From an uncultured Lachnospiraceae bacterium (GTDB lineage Bacteria > Bacillota > Clostridia > Lachnospirales > Lachnospiraceae): a stretch of 64,000 nt of DNA. The stretch is from NCBI GenBank assembly GCA_910577015.1, contig CAJTKU010000005.1, positions 1 through 64,000 of the forward strand, in the 5' to 3' direction. The notes below the pieces were generated by a model. It saw only the letters and a list, made by a program, of their open reading frames with translations, searched no databases and was not told the origin of the DNA. The translations under genes and the position numbers were made by a program. This document shows, in pieces, positions 42,251 to 50,641 of the stretch (within the stretch, counting starts at the first letter, position 1; each line of letters starts with the position of its first letter).

Positions 42251-43012
42251 ATGAAAAAAATTGCAATTATAACAGGTGCATCCGGCAGCTTAGGGTCGGT
42301 ATTTGTGCGGGAGCTGGCAAAAGAAGCTCTTGATGAAATATGGGTAATCGGAAGAAACGAGCAGCGGCTTTTTGCGCTGAAAGAAGAATTTGGGGAGAAA
42401 ATAATTCCCCTGTGTAAGGATTTGACAAAAAAGACAGACTTAGTATCCCTTTCCGCGGCACTGAAAGAGCAGAATCCGTCCCTCCTCTGGTTGATTAACA
42501 ATGCCGGGATTGCAAAAATGGCGCCCACAAAGGATTTTTCGATATCTGAAACAGAACAGATAATAGACTTAAACTGCAAGGCGCCTGCCATCCTTACAAA
42601 TATATGTATCCCTTACATGCAGGAGGGTGCCAAAATACTCAATATTTCCTCTGCTTCTGCATTCCAGCCCGTGCCATATATCAATTTGTATGCTGCCACC
42701 AAAGCCTTTAAACGGAGCTATTCCCGCGCGCTTAATGCAGAGTTAAAACCTTACAAAATTACGGTAACGGCAGTCTGCCCGGGCTGGATAGACACAGACA
42801 TGCTCCCAAAGGAGATTAACGAAAAAAAGGTGCGTTTTCCGGGCATTGTCTCACCCGAAAAGGTGGTTAAGAAAGCATTGAAGGACGCTAAGAAAGGAAA
42901 GGATATGTCAGTCTGCTCAATTTATGTAAAATGTCAGCACCTGAATGTAAAGCTGTTACCCCAAAGACTTACAATGAAAATATGGCTGCAGGGCATTAAA
43001 AAATATTTGTGA
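42251..43012 (+). CDS. Short-chain dehydrogenase/reductase
   Basis: ATG 42251 (MKKIAIITGASG) begins the cofactor motif TGASGSLG (8-15); then INNAG (82-86), catalytic Ser in NISSAS (131-136) and YAATK with Y147 and K151. 253 residues. The Arg in VIGRNEQRL suggests NADP(H) preference. The closing ICSIYVKCQHLNVKLLPQ is less typical. The substrate is unknown. The 3' end overlaps the convergent PurA-like gene by 17 bp. Confidence 0.92.
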   Translation: MKKIAIITGASGSLGSVFVRELAKEALDEIWVIGRNEQRLFALKEEFGEKIIPLCKDLTKKTDLVSLSAALKEQNPSLLWLINNAGIAKMAPTKDFSISETEQIIDLNCKAPAILTNICIPYMQEGAKILNISSASAFQPVPYINLYAATKAFKRSYSRALNAELKPYKITVTAVCPGWIDTDMLPKEINEKKVRFPGIVSPEKVVKKALKDAKKGKDMSVCSIYVKCQHLNVKLLPQRLTMKIWLQGIKKYL

Positions 43013-44231
43013 GGGAAAATGACAATCCGCTGTCGCAATATGCGGTTATGCCCTCCCTGTTGCAAAAATCCGTAAATTCCCTAAAACTACATTCTCTGTC
43101 AGAAAACAATATTTTTCCTTTTGTTTCATCCAGATGGGTAAGATACAGGGACACTTTTGCCGGACGCCCGGTTTCGTTCAAACAATTTAAATCCTGTCTG
43201 ATATATTTCCAGAATCCATCTCCGTAGGGATGTCTGGCAAAACGCAAATCGTTCTGCCAGCGGTTGGCAAGATTGGTTTTGTCTTCCATAAGCGGATTGA
43301 TGTCTTCTTTGGCGCATTCAAAATCCAGTCTTCCGGCGCCGTGTCTGGTTACATAGGTTCTGCTTACATAAATTACTTCAAGGGAAACCTCATATTTACC
43401 TATCAGCCTTGCCACATTATAAAGTCCTGTGCGGGAGGGCGTCAGATGGGGGTAGTATTCCGTGTTATTTTCATCCAGCATCAATCCCTGTGCGCCTTCA
43501 AATATGATGGGCGCATACTGCTCCCATATCAGGTCCATGTCCGCAAGCGTGACATACCTGCCAAAATTTTCACACATGATTTCCGCTGCATTATACGGCA
43601 GGTTTTCGTCGTACAGAAGCGCTGTCCACTCCCTGCTTTCAGGCAAAAGCATATTCTTAGGGTATTCTTTCTTCAGCTTTTCCAGACGTCCTTTGACATA
43701 CTCATCCCGAATCAGCCGCAGTTTTTCTGCTATGGCAGAAATACTTGCCCCGGCAAATTCTTTTAGGCGCAGGGTGTATTTTTTTTCCTTCGAGCGAAGG
43801 ACTGTTTCATAAATACCCATGCCGCATGAACCGTGTTTTTCTTTTCCCCTGAGTACTTCTGCCAGACTGTTCAGCAAGACATCATAAACCGTCGTACAGG
43901 CGCAATCCCCATAGGCATAGATGACCGGCTCCAAAATCTTTCCTGTTTTTTCCAGAACTTCCTTTTTAAAGCTTTCGACTTCCTCCCCCAGCTTAAACAA
44001 ATCGGGCAGGAAGGTTTCGCTCCAGTAAGTCGGGCAGCCCCTGTAGCTGCCGCTCCCCAGTTGATGAAATACAAACCTGAACGGGCCTTCCTCCACCGTG
44101 TGTCCTGCCTGGGCTCCGCCGTTATGCCTTACCACAACGGCGTTTTTCCCACGGCAAAGGCAGTCGACAGCCATTCCTTTTCCTTCATCGCCAAAATTTT
44201 TACCGATTACTGCTTTTATCTCTTTCTTCAT
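42996..44231 (-). CDS. PurA-like (adenylosuccinate synthetase-related) protein in a VWA operon
   Basis: ATG 44231 shares one base with the TGA of the VWA gene. The 411-residue protein has the PurA P-loop-like start with GDEGKG, keeping the catalytic Asp (so not a PurZ), but reads NFGDEGKGM where true PurA reads QWGDEGKGK. RHNGGAQAGHTV keeps the catalytic His; FEGAQGLMLDENNTEYYPHLTPSRTG, YVTRHGAGRL and LYLTHLDETKGKI replace the usual, much more conserved segments. It is too divergent for a housekeeping PurA and sits behind VWA and zinc-ribbon pseudokinase genes. It may ligate a different nucleotide and amino acid, which is inference. Confidence 0.8.
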   Translation of the reverse strand: MKKEIKAVIGKNFGDEGKGMAVDCLCRGKNAVVVRHNGGAQAGHTVEEGPFRFVFHQLGSGSYRGCPTYWSETFLPDLFKLGEEVESFKKEVLEKTGKILEPVIYAYGDCACTTVYDVLLNSLAEVLRGKEKHGSCGMGIYETVLRSKEKKYTLRLKEFAGASISAIAEKLRLIRDEYVKGRLEKLKKEYPKNMLLPESREWTALLYDENLPYNAAEIMCENFGRYVTLADMDLIWEQYAPIIFEGAQGLMLDENNTEYYPHLTPSRTGLYNVARLIGKYEVSLEVIYVSRTYVTRHGAGRLDFECAKEDINPLMEDKTNLANRWQNDLRFARHPYGDGFWKYIRQDLNCLNETGRPAKVSLYLTHLDETKGKILFSDRECSFREFTDFCNREGITAYCDSGLSFSLTNIF

Positions 44232-45142
44232 CAAAAGCTTAAAATTCCTTTTTTCTCTTTTAACTGCACATCCTTAAGGATACGTGCCACAACCTCCGAC
44301 GCTTTTCCCTGCCACTGTGCTGCAATTTTATCCGCCGCAACTCCTTTTGTCATCTGCATCAGTCCGACAAATATTTCAGGCAGCACATCCAAATCCTCCG
44401 GGTCAAGCTCTATCGCCCGGCTGCCGATTAAATTTTTCCAGTCTTCGCCGCTCTTCTGGTGCTTGTATGCGCCGGCCTTCATGACAATATGAAAAATCTC
44501 ATATTTTTCGGAAGCTTCCTTAAACAGCTTCTCCGCGCTGCAATCTATATTCACATCGCCGAAAACCCTCTTTATTTCCTGTCTAGTCAGGGTCCTGTGG
44601 CAACACTCGTCCCCGATGGTAAAAAGAAATCCTTTTTCCCTTCTTTTCTCGTAACAGTCAATTTTTGTATGTTTTCCTGCAAAATACCATGAAAGCAGGT
44701 AGGACTCGCCGCCGTTTCCGCCACCTCTTCCCTCAAAATAAATATCCAAAAGCTGCTCTGCTATACGGATGTCCGCTTCAAACTGCGTGGTCTGCAAGGG
44801 GGCTGTATCACTCTTGGAATCCCCGATTGCCTGAAACATGATATGGGGATTTGTCACCGGCTCTTTATCGTAGATTTCAAGCATGGTCCGGTTCAGCGCT
44901 CCCTTTGCAATTTGCTCCGAAAGGTAGCCCATGGAGCCGGTCACATCCAAACCGAAAATGATTGCCGTGGAGGCCGGACTGTCCATGGAATCGCAGGATT
45001 CCCTGTACTTGACTCCATATGGATTCAGATATTCCTTCATCTGCCTTGACTGATACAAATCCTGCACCGTCGACTTGTCATTGATGTTTCTTGCCGCCCT
45101 TAACTTATCCCAATCCTTGCTCTGATAACTGCCATATCCCAT
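44231..45142 (-). CDS. VWA domain protein with MIDAS motif
   Basis: 303 residues. Residues 61-72 give IFGLDVTGSMG, a MIDAS metal site (D66-x-T68-x-S70), followed by AKGALNRTMLEIYDKEPV, MFQAIGDSKSDTAPLQTTQFEAD, GRGGGNGGESYLLSWYFAG and LFTIGDE, all consistent with a von Willebrand A fold that binds partners through Mg2+. There is no signal peptide, so it is cytosolic. Its ATG directly follows the stop of the zinc-ribbon gene and its stop overlaps the PurA-like start, so the three proteins are made together. Confidence 0.88.
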   Translation of the reverse strand: MGYGSYQSKDWDKLRAARNINDKSTVQDLYQSRQMKEYLNPYGVKYRESCDSMDSPASTAIIFGLDVTGSMGYLSEQIAKGALNRTMLEIYDKEPVTNPHIMFQAIGDSKSDTAPLQTTQFEADIRIAEQLLDIYFEGRGGGNGGESYLLSWYFAGKHTKIDCYEKRREKGFLFTIGDECCHRTLTRQEIKRVFGDVNIDCSAEKLFKEASEKYEIFHIVMKAGAYKHQKSGEDWKNLIGSRAIELDPEDLDVLPEIFVGLMQMTKGVAADKIAAQWQGKASEVVARILKDVQLKEKKGILSF

Positions 45143-46177
45143 TTACTTTTCTCCTCCCTCTTTTTCATTGATAATGCTTCTGCTGTAAATCTCCTCCTCC
45201 GAAATCGAAAGGGGAATAAACTTTCTCTCCCCGAAAGACTTTTCCAGCGCTTTATCCCACTCTGCAAAATCTTTCCTTGCGTCTGCCTTTGGCCGTTCCG
45301 TCAGAAAATCCCTGAATGCCTTTGGCAATAGGGTATCTTCCCGCAATTTTTCCCGGGAAGGATAACCAAGAAGCTTTGCCGCTGCCAGACGCAGGCTTTC
45401 CAAATCCGTTGTACGGCTGTTTCTGGATTTTCCATGTGTTTTTTTCTCCAGATACTCCTTTACCTCCGCCGAACTTCCCGCTGTTTCCGCTCCAATAAAA
45501 CCTGCAAACCACCATCCACCATACAAAAATATCTGGTGTTCTGCGGGACTGACAAACAGATTATCCACCGTCAGCCCGTTCAATGCAATATCATTGTAAT
45601 CCAAAAGACAGCAAAGATTTTCCAGCCTGCTCACTATCCATGCCACATGCCTGTCAAGCAGTATGCCGAGCATATTGAGCGGATACACGCCTTTTTCTTT
45701 ATGTATTGCCAGAAAGCTGCTGCCGTCAGCCAGCCTACATTCCGTTACCAGCTTCGGGACATAACGGCTAAGCTCCCTCTCCATCCCGCAGTCAGGATAT
45801 CTGAGCCCGCCGCACATCTTTTTGTATCTCTCTGCATAATCGGCATATTGTTTTCCAAACACATAGATAACATGCTCTTTTGCCACATACATCGTACACA
45901 TATCCGCTTTTTTCTTTGCAAGGAAAGCTATCTCTATAACCTCGCCGTCCTCCCGCAACAACTCTTCCCTGCTTGCATCTACCCAGAAACCGTCTTCCGC
46001 TTCTGCCCGCTTTTCCTGATTTAACAAAGCGGCAAACATCCCCTGAAACTGTTCAAACAGCTTTCTGTCCTGCTCAAACACGGTAGATTTATTCCCACAG
46101 TAAGGACAGACTGCCAGATTCTGCGTCCTGTCATATTCCATTGTCCCGCCGCACATTTTACACTGTAAAACCGCCAT
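45143..46177 (-). CDS. Zinc-ribbon protein with kinase-like (pseudokinase) domain
   Basis: 344 residues. An N-terminal zinc ribbon (C6, C9, C24, C27: CKMC..CPYC) is followed by a region that follows the order of a protein kinase C-lobe: LLDRHVAWIVSRLENLCCLLDYNDIALNGLTVDNLFVSPAEHQIFLYGGWWFAG. The usual HxD catalytic loop is changed (NGLTVDN), and the DFG motif reads YGG, so catalysis is unlikely. First gene of the operon with the VWA and PurA-like genes. TerY-P type loci also pair zinc-ribbon kinases with VWA proteins, a partial parallel. Confidence 0.7.
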   Translation of the reverse strand: MAVLQCKMCGGTMEYDRTQNLAVCPYCGNKSTVFEQDRKLFEQFQGMFAALLNQEKRAEAEDGFWVDASREELLREDGEVIEIAFLAKKKADMCTMYVAKEHVIYVFGKQYADYAERYKKMCGGLRYPDCGMERELSRYVPKLVTECRLADGSSFLAIHKEKGVYPLNMLGILLDRHVAWIVSRLENLCCLLDYNDIALNGLTVDNLFVSPAEHQIFLYGGWWFAGFIGAETAGSSAEVKEYLEKKTHGKSRNSRTTDLESLRLAAAKLLGYPSREKLREDTLLPKAFRDFLTERPKADARKDFAEWDKALEKSFGERKFIPLSISEEEIYSRSIINEKEGGEK

Positions 46178-46285
46178 AACCGCTCTGCCCCTCCCCTTAA
46201 GCCGCTGCTTTTTTCAAAATAATAATTCAACATAAGGTTATTTTATCACACCTTCCGTTCTCATTCCAGATTTATTCATTTGGCA

Positions 46286-46503
46286 TTTCCGCATTTTGCC
46301 TTGCGGCATTGGGGCGACCGGAGCGTGCATATGATTCCATAAAGGACCGTGTAAAAACAGCCAGACAATGCCTTGTACCAAGGCATGGGATACCGTACTT
46401 TGGTATCCTACGTACCGTTGTGTTTTTACCCGAGCGAAAGCGCGTCCTGTTGGAACATATGCACGCTCCGGCTGCCCCAATGACGCAAGGCAAAATGCGG
46501 AAA
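46286..46503. repeat. Large palindromic repeat element, copy 2 (inverted relative to copy 1)
   Basis: Outer arms 46286-46333 and 46456-46503 pair with 3 mismatches in 48 bp. The core holds TGTAAAAAC / GTTTTTAC and sub-hairpins ATGCCTT/AAGGCAT and GGATACC/GGTATCC. 46332-46358 is the exact complement of 23241-23267, while the outer arms have a different sequence from copy 1. It fills the 336-nt gap between the C39 gene and the zinc-ribbon gene. Confidence 0.85.
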
Positions 46504-46513
46504 CTTTCTTCAT

Positions 46514-47758
46514 CTATTCATATCCCCACATGTTTTTAATCTGGTAGCGCAGCGTGTCATAGCTCCACTGCCTGCCGCTTCTTTCCCTGCTGTTGGGGTC
46601 GTTTACCATAAAACCGTTTTCGTCGTAACCGTATATGACGATAAAGTGTCCCGTGGTGGTAAAATCACCGGGAAACATGGAGCAGATTATCATGCCGCCC
46701 CTGTCCAGCTTATACTTCATGGTATCCTCGTCCATCCCCATTTCCTGAACAGAAATACCATACTGCCACACTGCGTCCGTCATCAGAGACCACGCAGTGC
46801 CTGCTCCCGCCACATAGTGTCCGTTTTCCATACTGAAATCTGCCAGCACATCCGGCGTGGCGCCCGCGTCCCCTTTCAGCGACAGAATAACCATGGACAG
46901 GCAGGTAGGGCCGCAGCCGGCAATACCGATATTGCTGCTGCCGTAGGGATAATACCCCCATCTTTCATCCCACTGTATGAGTAGGGGATGCTCTGCGCTC
47001 AATTCCTCTTCGTTAAATTCTCCTGTCAAAGACTTGTCCGCCGTTAAATATCCCTTTACAAATTCCGTCATCTCCGGGTTATTTACCAGAGCCACCAGCA
47101 GTTCTTCGGGATAAAAAATTCTTTTCATATAAATTTCCGCCAAATCATCATCCGTCTGTGCCAGTTCTGCCAACGCTTCTTCTATCTCGGCATCTTTAAG
47201 GATTCTCTTATCGTCCAGTTCTACGCTTACCGGAACCGCTACACTTTCCCTTGTTATATCCGTATCCATATTTCCATCCGTACTTGTAACCGTGTGCGGC
47301 ATGTTTACCTGTTGAACATTCTTTTCACCGGTGTTCACAAGAGAAAAAAGCCATGCGCCGCATTTTATGAATATACATGCAAACACAAAAAGCAGCAGCA
47401 CATTTCTGATGAACCGGACTGTGTTACGGATTTTCCTTTTTCTCACCCGTTCCTGCCTGATGATACGGATACGTTCCCTGTCCGCCCGACTGCCCGCACC
47501 ATCGTTTCTTCGTGTGGCAGTTTGTCTGTTTCCTTCCGGCCTTCTGTTTTCGCCTTGTCTTCTGTTTGTGACTTGTCTTCCGCTTCTGGATTCTTTTCCG
47601 TTTGTGACTTGCCTTTCGCTTCTGACTTCTTTTCCGTTTGCGACTTGCCTTTCGCTTCTGACTTCTTTTCCGTTTGTGACTTGTCTTCTGCTTCTGACGC
47701 CTCTTTCATTTGTGCCTTGTTTATCGCTTCCCACTTGTTTTCCTCTCGTGCCTTCCAT
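46514..47758 (-). CDS. Membrane-anchored C39-like cysteine peptidase with repetitive basic tail
   Basis: 414 residues. A cytosolic N-terminal tail (1-110) holds ~12-residue degenerate repeats (RQVTNGKEVRSE type, about 3-4 copies) and a run of Arg/Lys. One membrane helix follows (~115-141), then an external stalk and a C-terminal C39-like peptidase domain: GIAGCGPTC (catalytic C282), TTTGHFIVIYGYDENGFMVNDPNS (H371, D387). It would act outside the membrane; the substrate is unknown. GGAGGG precedes the start. The tail repeats are encoded by 36-bp tandem DNA repeats (~47575-47700). Confidence 0.85.
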   Translation of the reverse strand: MEGTRGKQVGSDKQGTNERGVRSRRQVTNGKEVRSERQVANGKEVRSERQVTNGKESRSGRQVTNRRQGENRRPEGNRQTATRRNDGAGSRADRERIRIIRQERVRKRKIRNTVRFIRNVLLLFVFACIFIKCGAWLFSLVNTGEKNVQQVNMPHTVTSTDGNMDTDITRESVAVPVSVELDDKRILKDAEIEEALAELAQTDDDLAEIYMKRIFYPEELLVALVNNPEMTEFVKGYLTADKSLTGEFNEEELSAEHPLLIQWDERWGYYPYGSSNIGIAGCGPTCLSMVILSLKGDAGATPDVLADFSMENGHYVAGAGTAWSLMTDAVWQYGISVQEMGMDEDTMKYKLDRGGMIICSMFPGDFTTTGHFIVIYGYDENGFMVNDPNSRERSGRQWSYDTLRYQIKNMWGYE

Positions 47759-47780
47759 CCCTTATCCCTCCGAAAAATGT

Positions 47781-47830
47781 AAAAAAACAGATATTGACAT
47801 AAAGTATAATCAATATCTGTTTCTTTTTTA
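47781..47830. terminator. Bidirectional terminator
   Basis: Twelve-bp arms 47785-47796 and 47811-47822 (AAACAGATATTG and its complement) with A-rich and T-rich flanks on both sides. It separates the gene ending at 47888 from the C39 gene. Confidence 0.7.
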
Positions 47831-47887
47831 TTGCTAAAGAATTAAGTTTGATTTTGCACTTTCTTAATTTTTTATGATGGCGCTGCC

Positions 47888-48661
47888 TTACCACTCCTTT
47901 ACGCGATAAAGATAATTGTTTCCTTCTTTGCCGGTCCGCTCTACACAATCCAGATAAGTCAGTATATTAAGTACCGTCCGTGCCAGGGGGCTCTTAATGT
48001 GCGCCGCTTTTGCAAACTGTGCGGAGGTAAAAGGTTCTTCCAAATCATACGGAATAAACTGCATATAATCCTTGGGACAATCCACTGCAATCTCTTCCAC
48101 AAGGCGGAAGGGGAGCCTGTCATACCGGCGGGAGCCTCTTTTTTTATCCCTGCTCCAACCGTTCAAAAGCCTGTATTCCTCCATGTCCAGCAGTACAAAC
48201 TTAAAATGCAGGTTTGGCTCCTTTAAAAACATCTTTATTTTGTACAACTCCGCAAAAGCCATATAGGCGCTTCCCTTCACAGGGGATTTATGGGGATTCG
48301 ACAGCGCTCCGCTTTCTTCATCAATCCATATCAGCCACTTTTCCCTCGGTATGGGATAGACGACCGTGACCGGATACTGCTTCAAAAATACGGTAAGCTT
48401 TTCCCGCATCTTGTCAAACTGTCTGGTCTGAATCTCCACAATCTCTTTTCCCGTATAGATATCAGCCACAAAATTTTCAATGGGAATCTCATGCATGTCC
48501 TCGTCCGGGGCATAGTACCGCTTTAATATGGCATGTACGGTCTTTTCCGAAAGGGTGCCGATACCCTGCCGTTTTCTTTCTATTCCTATTATTTGGTTTT
48601 TTGCCTGCTCAAACAGCGGATTTACAGGTATTACTTCCTGTGGGGCTTTTTTTCTGGGCAT
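47888..48661 (-). CDS. Uncharacterised protein, possible PD-(D/E)XK nuclease with C-terminal winged helix
   Basis: 257 residues, MPRKKAPQEVIPVNPLFEQAKNQI start, no signal peptide. The stretch ENFVADIYTGKEIVEIQTRQFDKMREKLTVFLKQYPVTVVYPIPREKWLIWID follows a D-x(n)-E-x-Q pattern with strands, like PD-(D/E)XK nucleases that use Gln for Lys. The C-terminal 70 residues (PFTSAQFAKAAHIKSPLARTVLNILTYLDCVERTGKEGNNYLYRVKEW) look like a winged helix. The nuclease idea is inference from the pattern only. It lies downstream of the ABC-F gene on the same strand with a ~40-nt gap. Confidence 0.55.
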   Translation of the reverse strand: MPRKKAPQEVIPVNPLFEQAKNQIIGIERKRQGIGTLSEKTVHAILKRYYAPDEDMHEIPIENFVADIYTGKEIVEIQTRQFDKMREKLTVFLKQYPVTVVYPIPREKWLIWIDEESGALSNPHKSPVKGSAYMAFAELYKIKMFLKEPNLHFKFVLLDMEEYRLLNGWSRDKKRGSRRYDRLPFRLVEEIAVDCPKDYMQFIPYDLEEPFTSAQFAKAAHIKSPLARTVLNILTYLDCVERTGKEGNNYLYRVKEW

Positions 48662-48702
48662 GACTTCCTCATTTCCGTATTTTGTGGTTTCATATTGTAT
48701 AC

Positions 48703-50205
48703 CTATTCCTCCTTATAATTTACCACCTTGGCCGCCACTTTGTCTACAAATGCCTTGTCATGCTCCACCAGAAGCATGGTCGGTCTGAACCTGCATATCA
48801 ATTCTTCAAGCTGCATCCGCGAATAGACGTCGATAAAATTCAACGGCTCATCCCAGATATAGAGGTGGGCATTCTCACAGAGACTGGCCGCCAACAGCGC
48901 TTTTTTCTTTTGGCCGCCGCTGTAGTCCTCCATATTTTTGTCAAACTGCTCACGGGAAAAATCCAACTTCCGCAGAATGGCAAGAAACAGGGTTTCATCC
49001 AGTTCCCTTTCCCGTATAAAGTCCTTTAATTTTCCCTGCAAAAACCGGGTTTCCTGTGACACATAAGAGATACGCAGCCCGCTTGCCGTTTCCAGCTTTC
49101 CCGTGTATGTGCAGGCGGTATCCTGCTCCCCCAGCAGAAGTTTTAAAAAGCTGGATTTACCGCAGCCGTTTTTGCCGCATAATACCACCTGTTCTCCGTT
49201 TTCAATGGTAAAACTGACAGGGGAAAGCAATTTTTCCCCGTAGGCAATCCGTACCTCCTCGGCACGCACCAGCACCTGCTTGTGGCAGCGCAGCGGAAAC
49301 AGCTTTAAATCCTCCGTTGTTTCCAGATTTTTTAACAATCCTTCTTTTTCTTCTATTTCCCTTGTCTGCCGACGTTCCAGATTTTTCCTTCGCATCTGCA
49401 TTCTTCGGGATTTTTCTCCGATGTAAGCCCGCAAATCTATGGATTTCTCCTGTTTTGCGGATTTTCTTCCTATCTTTGTGGCTTCCACTTTATCCGCCCA
49501 TTCATGCGCCTGTTTTGCAGCCTCCTTCAACCTGTGGATGTCCTTTTTCAGCCGCTCATTTTCCGATGCTTCATAAGCATCCTGCCGCTTTTTGTTTTCC
49601 CACCAGGTGCTGAAATTTCCCTGACACACCTCTATATTTGTCTTGTTGATAACCAGCACATGGTCTATGCAGGCATCCAGCAATTCCCTGTCATGGGATA
49701 CTAAGATAAAACCCTTTTTGGTTTTCAGGTAATCCCCCAGAAGCTTTCTTGTGGGCATATCCAGATGGTTTGTCGGCTCATCCAGAAGCAGAAAGTGATT
49801 GTCCATGGAAAAAAGCATGGCTAACATCACTTTTGTCTGTTCCCCGTTGCTCAAGGTGGAAAACGGCCTGAACAAAACTTCCGAAGAAACCTGCAAAAGA
49901 GAAAGCTCCCTGCATACCTTCCAGAACTCGTAATCCGGGTAAATCCCCTCCAAAACGTTTACCGTATCCTGTGACATATCTGTCACTTCAAAGGGAAAAT
50001 AGTCAAACGGCTCATTGGCCTGTATGCTTCCCCGGTACTCATACTTTCCCATCAAAAGATTTAGGAAGGTAGTCTTTCCCCTGCCGTTTCTTGCGATAAA
50101 TCCAAGCTTCCAGTCTGTATCAACCTGAAAAGAAACATCTTCAAAAATATTGTCGACACTATTGTCATAATAGAATGTCAAATGATTTACATTTATTAAG
50201 GACAT
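48703..50205 (-). CDS. ABC-F ATPase, Lsa type (ribosome protection)
   Basis: 500 residues with two ATPase domains and no membrane part. First Walker A is ARNGRGKTT, then LSNGEQTKVMLAM and LLLDEPTNHLDMP; second Walker A GKNGCGKSS, SGGQKKKALLA and IWDEPLNFIDV. The MSLINVNHLTFYYDNSVDNIFEDVSFQVDTDWKLGF start is that of Lsa proteins, and a basic interdomain linker (~200-300) carries the antibiotic resistance domain. Such proteins dislodge lincosamide/streptogramin A/pleuromutilin drugs from ribosomes. A leader with uORF and terminator suggests drug-induced attenuation. Confidence 0.93.
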   Translation of the reverse strand: MSLINVNHLTFYYDNSVDNIFEDVSFQVDTDWKLGFIARNGRGKTTFLNLLMGKYEYRGSIQANEPFDYFPFEVTDMSQDTVNVLEGIYPDYEFWKVCRELSLLQVSSEVLFRPFSTLSNGEQTKVMLAMLFSMDNHFLLLDEPTNHLDMPTRKLLGDYLKTKKGFILVSHDRELLDACIDHVLVINKTNIEVCQGNFSTWWENKKRQDAYEASENERLKKDIHRLKEAAKQAHEWADKVEATKIGRKSAKQEKSIDLRAYIGEKSRRMQMRRKNLERRQTREIEEKEGLLKNLETTEDLKLFPLRCHKQVLVRAEEVRIAYGEKLLSPVSFTIENGEQVVLCGKNGCGKSSFLKLLLGEQDTACTYTGKLETASGLRISYVSQETRFLQGKLKDFIRERELDETLFLAILRKLDFSREQFDKNMEDYSGGQKKKALLAASLCENAHLYIWDEPLNFIDVYSRMQLEELICRFRPTMLLVEHDKAFVDKVAAKVVNYKEE

Positions 50206-50440
50206 ACAATCCCTCCTTTATAACCCTGCCGGCAGGAAATGATTCCTTAGTTTTCCACCCATTAAAAAAGGACGCAGAAAACATTTCTGCATCCTAAAAA
50301 AACTGTGTATGATAAAAACGTATCAGAATGCCTATTCCTGCCAAGCGCAATCAAACAGGGATACCGTACGTATCCTCCTGTCTTCTATGCTGCTATTCAT
50401 TTTCTCAGCAAGAAATATTCCGCATCCCTTCATACCTCCT
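50206..50440 (-). promoter_or_regulatory. Attenuator leader of the ABC-F gene
   Basis: On the minus strand: AGGAGG (50440-50435), a short uORF 50425-50405 encoding MRNISC (9 nt after the site; a 33-codon frame from 50433 is closer to the site), a hairpin at 50356-50380, and a terminator (stem 50269-50280 / 50284-50295 followed by TTTTTT) just before the gene. This is the layout of ribosome-mediated attenuation. The remaining stretch to 50515 shows nothing else. Confidence 0.75.
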
Positions 50441-50515
50441 GATTAAACCGAAACAATGCCTACTGTTGCAGTTTACCACAAACTGACCTTAATATTCAAC
50501 ATTTTTTTATTTTAT

Positions 50516-50641
50516 CTATATTTCATACCCATTTCGTTCAATGTCTTTCAATAACTGGAGAATACGTTTTAATGTCTTTTTGTCCTGCTTCATCCAATAT
50601 TCGAAATCTTCCCATGCCGCATCCGACCACGACTTAATCAT
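50516..50641 (-). pseudogene. Truncated Txe/YoeB-type toxin
   Basis: ATG 50641 overlaps the antitoxin stop by 8 bp, the normal layout. It encodes 41 residues, MIKSWSDAAWEDFEYWMKQDKKTLKRILQLLKDIERNGYEI, then TAG. Full YoeB/Txe toxins have ~85 residues, with the catalytic Glu, Arg and His in the missing half. No matching sequence follows the stop, so the 3' half was deleted. The toxin should be inactive. Confidence 0.8.

Noticed and set aside
42996..44231. PurZ (aminoadenylosuccinate synthetase of Z-genome phages)
   Set aside because: The diagnostic change of the catalytic Asp (GDEGKG to GSEGKG-like) is absent; the Asp is kept.
46238..46539. Several short frames on both strands at 46238-46539
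   Set aside because: All are readings of the palindromic repeat; they lack ribosome sites and protein-like composition.
47575..47710. CRISPR-like array in the C39 gene
   Set aside because: The repeats are contiguous 36-bp coding repeats in frame, without spacers.
48670..48690. Half copy of the palindromic element (TTTCCGTATTTTG)
   Set aside because: Only ~13 nt match one arm end. No core block and no second arm are present.
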